Assembly: GCA_020861205.1 (NCBI GenBank)
Contig: JAJBSY010000418.1
Span: 1-7,597, forward strand
Reading direction: 5' to 3'
DNA: 7,597 nt
DNA from: Deltaproteobacteria bacterium
GTDB lineage: Bacteria > Desulfobacterota > Desulfovibrionia > Desulfovibrionales > Desulfovibrionaceae
Both the position numbers and the translations under genes were made by a program. Below are positions 1 to 6,444 of the stretch, piece after piece (positions within the stretch are counted from its first letter, which is position 1; the number at the start of each line of letters is the position of its first letter). The notes beneath the pieces are model-generated. The model saw nothing but the letters and a program-made list of their open reading frames with translations, did not search any database and was not told where the DNA came from.

Positions 1-3
1 CTT

Positions 4-336
4 CTAGGCCAGTGCCTGTTCAAATGCTGCGATTGCCAAACCTAACATTCCCATTATGCGCAAGGCCGACTCTTCGGCTGAACATCTCCATAAATGCCTG
101 CCCAAGTCGATATAGTCCCCCCAGCATGTTTGCGACATGATGTCGTAGCCAATGCCCGACTCCAAGTCAGTGACGCAGCTGTGGCCTTGCCCTCCGAGAA
201 GACTGCCGCACAGATACAACCCCGCGTGCACATCCCCGCCCGGCATCAGCGCGGCAAAAACCTTAACCGCATGCGGATTGAGCTTTGAGCGAACATACAT
301 GTAGAGGTGGGAGCGTTCCGTATTATTCCGGCCCAT
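4..336 (-). CDS. Small hypothetical protein, 110 aa, downstream of HTH gene
   Basis: I do not recognise this family. The start chosen is the ATG at 336 because a clear GGAGG (342-346) lies 5 nt before it; an ATG at 351 has only a weak site. The gene ends in TAG at 4-6. The product has no signal peptide or convincing membrane segment. It carries four cysteines (residues 43, 54, 71, 85) and several histidines, a glycine-rich middle (around residues 44-62) and a C-terminal hydrophobic helix (about 92-109) that looks amphipathic or packed rather than transmembrane. It starts 14 nt inside the upstream helix-turn-helix gene, so the two are probably translationally coupled and co-transcribed. Its neighbour suggests a mobile-element protein of unknown role. 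That it is a real gene is supported by the ribosome binding site and the coupling; function cannot be stated. Confidence 0.6.
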   Translation of the reverse strand: MGRNNTERSHLYMYVRSKLNPHAVKVFAALMPGGDVHAGLYLCGSLLGGQGHSCVTDLESGIGYDIMSQTCWGDYIDLGRHLWRCSAEESALRIMGMLGLAIAAFEQALA

Positions 337-559
337 GCTCGCCTCCGTCATCACTGGCGGAATTCCCGGCGCCGCTCGGACGGCGAGTGAGGATGGTGCA
401 GGATTCCGCAAATTCGGCGAGGTCAGCCGGATCGTAGAGCACCCGGCGACCCAGCTTCTTATACTTTGGACCAACATGACGGTGCCGCCATATCTCCAGG
501 GTATTGGGCCTGAGTCCCAATATCTCGGCAGCCTGAACGGTGTTAAGCAATTTTTGCAT
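323..559 (-). CDS. AlpA/MerR-like winged helix-turn-helix DNA-binding protein, 78 aa
   Basis: This is a small DNA-binding protein of the excisionase/AlpA/MerR-like HTH type. Residues about 5-27 form the helix-turn-helix (NTVQAAEILGLRPNTLEIWR), followed by the family's usual GPKYKKLGRRVLYDPADL segment at residues 30-47, which makes the wing and the last helix. The C-terminal tail (about 55-78) is polar and probably disordered. The frame is open upstream to 799, but the ATG at 559 is preceded by AAGGAG with an 8-nt spacer, and the 78-residue product fits the family's usual length, so I use that start. Such proteins act as transcriptional regulators or recombination directionality factors on prophages and integrative elements. 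The gene runs into the next one with a 14-nt overlap. It is separated from the helicase operon by a terminator, so it is probably transcribed on its own. The HTH call is firm; the role as regulator or excisionase is inference. Confidence 0.85.
   Translation of the reverse strand: MQKLLNTVQAAEILGLRPNTLEIWRHRHVGPKYKKLGRRVLYDPADLAEFAESCTILTRRPSGAGNSASDDGGEHGPE
342..346 (-). promoter_or_regulatory. Ribosome binding site of the 110-aa gene
   Basis: GGAGG on the minus strand, 5 nt before the ATG at 336. It lies inside the 3' end of the HTH gene, consistent with coupled translation, and decides in favour of the ATG at 336 over the one at 351. Confidence 0.6.
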
Positions 560-567
560 CAAGGCAT

Positions 568-573
568 CTCCTT
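568..573 (-). promoter_or_regulatory. Ribosome binding site of the HTH gene
   Basis: AAGGAG on the minus strand, 8 nt before the ATG at 559. It fixes the start of the HTH gene at that ATG rather than at any of the upstream in-frame codons, which lie inside the terminator region and the end of the helicase gene. Confidence 0.75.
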
Positions 574-586
574 CGGCCTTTGGCCG
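574..586 (-). repeat. Short perfect hairpin CGGCC-AAA-GGCCG next to the HTH gene's RBS
   Basis: A 5-bp perfect inverted repeat with a 3-nt loop abuts the AAGGAG of the HTH gene. In the mRNA it would form a small stem directly upstream of the ribosome binding site; in DNA it could be a dyad operator for the HTH protein. Read on the plus strand it is followed by TTTT and resembles a very small terminator. It is short enough to be chance, so its role is uncertain. Confidence 0.3.
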
Positions 587-674
587 TTTTGGATAGTTGA
601 TGGCGAAGCCTGACTGGCTCACGCCACATTTGCCTCGACTAGCAAAAATGCTCAGGATGAATGGAGTAGTTCGC

Positions 675-712
675 AAAAATTCACCCCCCGTTTCAAGCTT
701 GAAAGGGGGGGG
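675..712 (-). terminator. Palindromic rho-independent-type terminator ending the helicase operon
   Basis: Reading the minus strand, a C-tract, TTTCAAG, CTTGAAA and a G-tract form an almost perfect palindrome centred on AAGCTT (695-700). One extra base (690) sits between the G/C tract and the inner arm. The stem is about 12 bp with an AGCT turn. The G-tract is followed by TGAATTTTTG, giving a five-T run at 675-679. It lies 23 nt past the TAA of the SF1 helicase, the expected place for the end of that transcript. The 175 bp between the helicase stop and the HTH start otherwise show no convincing -35/-10 pair. Confidence 0.7.
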
Positions 713-2160
713 CAGAAATGAAATGAACAGAGTTTTAGCGCAGTTTCGAATACAAACTATGGAAGACTCCTGCGTCTTTCCAGGCTTCTTTAGCTCCAAT
801 CACGTACACCGCTTCTTTCGCTCGCGTTACGGCAACATTCAATAGATTTGGTGTTTTTCCCGCCCAAGCTCGTGCCCCACGCTGCGATGCTTCCGGTGCG
901 CCCAACACGAAAATGACCGCTTCCGCTTCTCTGCCTTGTACTGTATGAACAGTGCCCACACGCTCATGGACCCATTCGCGCGGATTCTCCACCCATCCTT
1001 CAAGGATGGAGGAAGAAATCAACAGAGCACGAAGGCCATTTTGAACATCCACAAAGGGTGTCACAAGATAGAGGTCTGGATCACAACCCTTGGCACGAAT
1101 AGCGCGCAAAAGCTGTAACACTACATCTCCTTCCTGCGGACACCATTTCCCTTGGGCTCTGCCGGAGACATCAAGCCAGCGCGAGTCGCCGACAGCCTCA
1201 ATAATTGAAGAGGGCTTTGGTTGTTTTGCCTGAACCATCATGTTCTCATAAGCAACTGCATTGGAAATGGAGAACATTGGCTCAGCGCACCTGCGATGGA
1301 CAAGAAGAGGTACCCCAACCTCACGTGTTCCATACTGAGTTTCAAAGCTGCCGAGATACCCAGTACTCCTATCTGCCAACGTTTGCGCCGAAGCGCCGGG
1401 TGGGTTGTAAATGTTAGGGTCAACGGAAAAATTGTCACATATCTTTTCCGTAAGGCCCTCTGGGAGCACGACAATCGGTTCAATTTGTAAGGGGTCTCCT
1501 ACCACAACGGCACGTTTAGAGCGCAACAAGGCGCCAACCGCAGCTTGCGGCAAGGCCTGGCCAGCTTCGTCAATAAGCATCCACCCCAACTCTTCTTGCC
1601 CCAGCCCTGAGAGCATGTTGCCCACGGAGGCAAAGGTTGTGGAAACAACAGGGACAACTAAAAAAAACGTGGTCCACAGATCGGCAATCAGGGAATCTTT
1701 TTCTGGGCTACCGAGAGACTTGGCCCCATAATTCTCTAGAAAAATGCTGCAATTATGACGAATTTGCTTAGCTGCACCGTCAATAAACGCTTTATGCAAC
1801 GCTATCGCCGCTTCAAAAAGATAACCACGCAGCTTAGCCGTCTCGGCATCCAGCCATGGCGGAGTCGTTTGTCGTTCAGAGTGGCTTTTTGAAAAGAATG
1901 CCCCATCCACAAGAGCCCCGGAGTGAGTTGAAGCAAAAGTCGCGTATTGATTCGTCAATTGAGCAAGCTCATTGGATAGAGTCTGTATTGCTCCTGCATA
2001 TTCCTCAACTTGCTTTTCGACGGATGTCTTTTGTGCGACAGCCCAACTATAATGTGACTCGGCTTGATCAAAATTGGCTTGCGCTGATCGCATTTTTTTA
2101 TCCGATTGCGCGTAACGAGCTGACCATGCCCTATAGCCAGAAGGTGAAAACAGACGATTG

Positions 2161-2164
2161 AAAA
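2161..2164 (-). other. Second, compensating frameshift at a T4 run of the coding strand
   Basis: The middle frame reads EAEKPGF and then turns into an unlikely segment (SIVCFHLL). The original frame resumes as NRLFSPSGYRAWSARYAQSDKK just afterwards. Adding one T to the T-run gives AAG CCT GGA TTT TTC AAT CGT, reading KPGFFNRLFSPSGYRAW, which joins both halves smoothly. An alternative site is the A4 run at 2172-2175, just after the GCT of a GCT GAA AAG stretch. With the first site the net change is a multiple of three. Confidence 0.65.
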
Positions 2165-2357
2165 TCCAGGCTTTTCAGCCTCAACAGCTGCAAATTCAGC
2201 TGAGGCTGTGCTCAATAGGGACTGCTTACCGGCGAGAGCACTCTGCGCCAGCAACAGAGCTCCCCCTAAGTCCCCAAGCTGCGCCTTCAATTGAGGCAGT
2301 CGTGTCCGCATCTCGTCAATCTTTGCGTGTCGACGGCAAATGCCGTCATACAGTTCA

Positions 2358-2370
2358 TGAACTCTGCAAG
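2358..2370 (-). other. First frameshift site in the SF1 helicase gene
   Basis: Up to TTG CAG the frame reads as a credible helical segment (KSVDMRLANLQ), then AGT TCA TGA stops it at 2355-2357. Skipping one base after CAG gives GTT CAT GAA CTG (VHEL), which continues into a long uninterrupted helix-forming segment. This fits one inserted base or a two-base loss. The sequence here is not a homopolymer, so simple slippage is less obvious than at the second site. Confidence 0.75.
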
Positions 2371-4263
2371 TTTGCCAGGCGCATATCAACACTTTTAAGC
2401 GTCTGAGAAAAATGCCTTTGCGCCTGTTTCCAACGCATGAGCGCAGTAGCATGGTCCTCCGGAGGATTTTCTTTTAAAATGACCGAGGGCGTACACTGTT
2501 TACCATTGTCATCCATATAGAAAACCGGCGTTCCGCAAGCTTGCCGCAAATATCCTTGCATACCGCAATCTTTATCCCACCAAAAAGTCTGCCGGAACCG
2601 CGAGCGGTTGGCAGCATTACCCAATACAGCGCTGATCATTCCCCATGTTTCATCGGAAAACAGCGCATTGGATACTGTGGAAAAATATCCGCCTTGAAAG
2701 CTGTCCTCCGCAACGGCGTCGCGTCCGGGCAGCTCAACACTGACGTTTTCAACGGCTTTATTGTTCGAGGATGCAACAACAATCTCAAAGCCGCGAAGCT
2801 TTTCGTCCACAGCGTACATATGCAGAAAAGCGCCACCACGCTTAAGCTTGTGGCCGGAATGTGAAAAGGCATCTTCCGGATCGGCATAGGTTGCGAGGAC
2901 CTTTGCTCTCTCTGTAATGATGGCGGCCACGATGTCTCTGAGCAGGGTTGTTTTCCCTGTCCCCGGCGGTCCGTTCACCGCGAGAATACCACCATCCTTC
3001 AATTCAGAATGGGCAATATTGACGGCACACTGCTGCAGCGGCGCCAGAGGATGCCGTCCCCTACCAGGCCAGGAAGCAGCCGGAAACCTGGATGGCGCGA
3101 GGACATGCCTCAGGGCGTCATGATTTTGCATCAGATTCCAACGCGTCTCCGGCGCTGTGACGCCAAGATAGCGCTTCATGGTATCGGGCAGGGCATTCTC
3201 CTGGGCCAACTTCTTTGCCCAGGAAAGATCCTTAAGGAAAAAAGAATTGAGCAAGGCCGGGTCCGGAACATCCGGCAAAGGATTCCATTGGTACATACAG
3301 AGCGCGAAAGAAGGCTTATTGACCAGCTCATCATTGAGGCCAAGAGAGCGCGTCAGCCAAACGAACGCATCAAAAATATTGTTCGCCTGCAAAGGGAGTG
3401 TATTGCCCGCGTCATCTTGGATTGTCAGCTTGGCTGCCAGCGCTTCGACCAGTTGTTGTTCGGCCAGCGGCCATTGCTCAAGACGGCGCAATTCGCCTGC
3501 CAATGCAACCGGCACCCCCCAACCGAAACTGGAAATGACAACAGGGCATTGCCCCGCCAGGCGCCCCTCACTGTCGACCATGACACTGGCAAGAACAGCT
3601 TCTCCTCTGGCTGCCGGGCGTTGTGCTCTGGTGTCGGTATAAACTTTGAGCAGAGCCTCTATAGCCGGCTCCATGGATATTGTGCCAAGGATGATCTGAT
3701 AATAGAGCCGGTACCCTTTGCGATATCGTTTACTCCCGTCCTGCCAGGGCATCGTGCCATTTGAAAACCGGATGACGCTTCTGGGGTTTCCATCGCATAA
3801 TGTCTCGGGGTTGCGAAATGTGGCTGGAGACAGGACTTCCATGGCGGTCCAGGCGTTCAAGACCGCTTCCGGTTTAGAATAATTGTGAGCGCAATTCCCT
3901 ACCGGCGGAAGATCCAAAATCATGGGTTCAATTGATGCAGGATCTATTGCAAAGCTCTTGGCAGGAGCTTTGGATTCCCCACCAGGAATGCTTTTGGTCG
4001 GCGCTTTTTGTGACCTCACAGGTGGAACAGGAACGTTTTGGACAGGAGCAGGGTTTTCAAGCGGCGAGACCCGGGAGGACTTTTGTGCGGCATCTTCGAT
4101 GGCGGCAAGCCGTTTTTTCAAACGCTCAGCTTTCTGTGTGGTTCTATGTTGCAGTTCTTCATGAAGGAGTTTCCGGAACTCCGGATTCCCCGATTCCTTT
4201 TCAAACTTTTGTTCCAACTCGGCCATGCTCGTCTTGAAAAAAGGTCTGTATGCCATACCTGTC

Positions 4264-6441
4264 TCACAAAATTCGTATAGTGGAAAACCAGCGCCATGCA
4301 CCGTCGACATCAAAAAACTTGGCCCCATAATTCAAGTCACGCAGTTCCTTAGGGATAAGCGCATCGTGCTTTTCGCTGAACGTATTGGGAATACTTTCAG
4401 CCAACTCCCAGGCGCCGGGCCGGGGTGAGGCCAGTACGGACTGGATAGTTGCTTTACACGCATTGATATCCGTATCTCTGACATCAATAATCCCACTGAA
4501 TGAATCCGCTTTGAGCCCAGCCTTACGGAGTACTACCGTAATCGTGTTGACGGCCTTATCACCCAACCAGGGAAAGATGTGCACGGTATTGCCTTGCTGA
4601 AACAGAGGGGAATCACCGAGCTTCAAGTCCCGGTAGCATCGCCGTCCTTCCTCAAACAGCGAAAGAGCTTCTTTGTTACAAAATACTGGCTCATACTCTG
4701 ATTCATACAGCTCGTGCATTTCCTGTCGAATCACATCGTGCAGAACCTGTCCTTGCCCGTCAAACCTGGGCGGCCTGCCGCCTTTTGCAGGTTTCAGGGA
4801 TATGCGTTTTACTTCCTCCGCCACATGAAGCACTTCCCAACGCTTTCCCGCAAACAGAATAAGCTGGCCGACAGCCAACGGCATGGTTACTGGTATGGAG
4901 CCCAGAGCCTTGCCTTCATATTCCAACCGGTATTCCTCCGGCGTATTGAACGCGGTATAGAAGGTGAAATGCTCAACTATGCGCTCGCCACGGACACCAA
5001 GTACGAGCATACCGTCCTGCGTCTGTGTCAGCAGTTCCTGGACGCCCAAGGCTCTTAGCAATGCTGCAAACATTTTTTGTTCCACATTGCCAAATGGGCC
5101 GGTTCCACACAGCAAATTCCAGAGTTGATCCGCCCGCACACCGCCGTAATATCCAATGACAGACAGGACTTGCTGTACAAGGGTTGAGAAGTGGTATTGC
5201 CCGACATCCGCAGGTTCGCACCACTTTTTTAGAAGCAAATTGATCATGGCCACGCACTGGAACGTCTCCATACGCAGCCTGTCGGTTACATGACTTTTAT
5301 CCGTTAGTTCGTTTTCCGTAATGAACATGCGGAGTATTGAAGCCTCCCCACGACGTCCGGAGCGCCCCAGACGCTGGCGCAGGCTGGAAACGGAGTGCGG
5401 AGCCGTCAACTGGGCAATGGAGTCCACGTGTCCGATATCAATGCCGAGTTCCAAGGTCATAGTGCAGGCGGCGCTGGTCGGCAGTCTGTCTTCCTGGAGC
5501 CGTTTTTCCAGCCCTTCGCGCAATTCTTTGGACAAACTCCCATGATGCGGAAAAAACTCGTTTGGCACATTATGCTGCGCGCATTTATCGGCGAGAGCCA
5601 CAGCCACTTCTTCAGTCTGCTTGCGGCTGTTGGCAAAGATCAAATGCGACCTGCCGCTCAGCAGGCGGAACAAGTCCTCAGTGACACATTCAAACGCCCC
5701 CGGCTGAGTACACTCATCGCCGGCCGGTTCGCGATAACCACGAACCTGAATCTTCACGTCACTCTGCGAGGCTGTCGAGGAAATGATGTCGTATGGGAAT
5801 ATTCTACGAGGACGTAGCGTCTCGACGACCTGCTCCATATCTCCCAAAGTCGCGCTGAGAGCTATGCGAGGTATGATTCTGCCAAGCAAAAACTCCAGCC
5901 GGTGTAAAAGCGACTGAAGCTGACGCCCTCTTTCAGAGCCAAGAAAAGCATGGAACTCATCAATGATTACGTACCGCAAATCAGCAAAAGCAGTATGGCA
6001 CCAAGCCCCCCGGTTCAGCAGAAGCGACTCCAGTGATTCAGGCGTGATCAGTATAATACCCTGCGGGTTGCGAAGCTGTTTGTTTTTTGCTGATTGAAGC
6101 ACATCTCCATGCCAAGGCGTCAGCGGGAGCTCCAAGATGTCGCACAGTCCAAGCAATCTTCGGTGCTGATCATTGATCAGAGCCTTAAGAGGGCTGATGT
6201 ACAAAATACCGATACTTTTGACCGGGGTCCGCGCCAGACTGGAACAAGCGGGCAAGAAAGCTGCTTCTGTCTTTCCGGCTGCAGTAGCGGCACTGATGAT
6301 AATATCTTTGTCCGCCGCCAGCACCGGAGCAATCGCACGCTCCTGAATATCTCGCAGTTCCGTCCATTTCTGAGCCCAAATCCACCGCTGCACATTTTGA
6401 TGCAAAAGGCCGAATCCGCCACTCCCGGAAGACGCGCCCAT
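4264..6441 (-). CDS. sngC: Lhr-like DEXH-box SF2 helicase of a Shango-type (or BREX type 2-like) defence operon
   Basis: This is an ATP-driven helicase of 725 residues, likely cytosolic and acting on DNA. All SF2 motifs are present: Q-motif region LRDIQERAI (29-37), Walker A SAATAAGKTEA (50-60), Ia ISPLKALIND (82-91), Ib TPESLES (133-139), DEFH motif II (161-164), SATLGD motif III (196-201), LIFANSRKQTEE motif IV (267-278), TLELGIDIGHVD motif V (329-340) and QRLGRSGRRGE motif VI (356-366). The C-terminal half (about 375-725) is the Lhr/BrxHI-type accessory region. The ATG at 6441 lies 3 nt after the ATPase stop, with TCAGG about 9 nt upstream, and the first residues (FGLLHQNVQRWIWAQKWTEL) are where this family begins. 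The preceding DUF2791 ATPase makes it SngC of Shango or BrxHI of type 2 BREX; I favour SngC, since no pgl genes are seen. The gene appears intact. The helicase family is certain; the system name is inferred. Confidence 0.88.
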   Translation of the reverse strand: MGASSGSGGFGLLHQNVQRWIWAQKWTELRDIQERAIAPVLAADKDIIISAATAAGKTEAAFLPACSSLARTPVKSIGILYISPLKALINDQHRRLLGLCDILELPLTPWHGDVLQSAKNKQLRNPQGIILITPESLESLLLNRGAWCHTAFADLRYVIIDEFHAFLGSERGRQLQSLLHRLEFLLGRIIPRIALSATLGDMEQVVETLRPRRIFPYDIISSTASQSDVKIQVRGYREPAGDECTQPGAFECVTEDLFRLLSGRSHLIFANSRKQTEEVAVALADKCAQHNVPNEFFPHHGSLSKELREGLEKRLQEDRLPTSAACTMTLELGIDIGHVDSIAQLTAPHSVSSLRQRLGRSGRRGEASILRMFITENELTDKSHVTDRLRMETFQCVAMINLLLKKWCEPADVGQYHFSTLVQQVLSVIGYYGGVRADQLWNLLCGTGPFGNVEQKMFAALLRALGVQELLTQTQDGMLVLGVRGERIVEHFTFYTAFNTPEEYRLEYEGKALGSIPVTMPLAVGQLILFAGKRWEVLHVAEEVKRISLKPAKGGRPPRFDGQGQVLHDVIRQEMHELYESEYEPVFCNKEALSLFEEGRRCYRDLKLGDSPLFQQGNTVHIFPWLGDKAVNTITVVLRKAGLKADSFSGIIDVRDTDINACKATIQSVLASPRPGAWELAESIPNTFSEKHDALIPKELRDLNYGAKFFDVDGAWRWFSTIRIL

Positions 6442-6444
6442 TTC

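Larger units (their letters stand above)
735..4256 (-). pseudogene. Large Upf1/DNA2-like SF1B helicase, reading frame broken by two compensating frameshifts
   Basis: This is an ATP-dependent nucleic-acid translocase of the Upf1/DNA2/NAM7 type. In the restored protein of about 1173 residues, a charged N-terminal helix and a Pro/Ala/Lys-rich linker (about 65-105) precede an uncharacterised domain (about 110-390). The helicase core follows: LAPLQQCAVN Q-motif (404-413), Walker A GPPGTGKTT (429-437), motif Ia VVASSNNKAVENV (near 492-510), DEAGQA motif II (about 896-901), VVVGDPLQIEP motif III (918-928), LLVHRRCAEPMF (about 984), VGTVHTVQGRE motif V (1100-1110) and NVAVTRAKEAVYVIG motif VI. About 460 residues, partly coiled coil, separate motifs I and II. 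The first frame ends at TGA 2355-2357 after 633 residues. A second frame covers about 2365 to 2161, then the original frame resumes to TAA at 735-737. I chose ATG 4256, 7 nt after the SF2 helicase stop, over ATG 4328, which lies inside that gene, and ATG 4226, which lacks a better ribosome site. It may be a true pseudogene or carry sequencing errors. Confidence 0.85.

Noticed and set aside
4..477. Longer version of the 110-aa gene starting at 477
   Set aside because: The extension overlaps the HTH coding region in another frame and reads as unstructured sequence; the ATG at 336 has a GGAGG at good spacing.
323..799. Longer version of the HTH gene starting at 799
   Set aside because: It would run through the terminator and the 3' end of the helicase gene; the ATG at 559 has a good ribosome binding site and gives the normal family length.
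735..2093. The C-terminal helicase half as an independent gene starting at ATG 2093
   Set aside because: No good ribosome binding site precedes it, the open frame begins further upstream in matching helical sequence, and it lacks Walker A, so it is the tail of the broken gene.
2161..2370. Programmed ribosomal frameshifting in the SF1 helicase
   Set aside because: Two shifts in opposite directions would be needed, no classic XXXYYYZ slippery heptamer in the correct frame is present, and a stop follows immediately; indels or sequence errors are simpler.
3009..3764. A 251-codon open frame on the plus strand opposite the SF1 helicase
   Set aside because: It is antisense to a clear helicase coding region, is rich in Arg/Gln/Leu with no recognisable motif, and has no sensible operon context.
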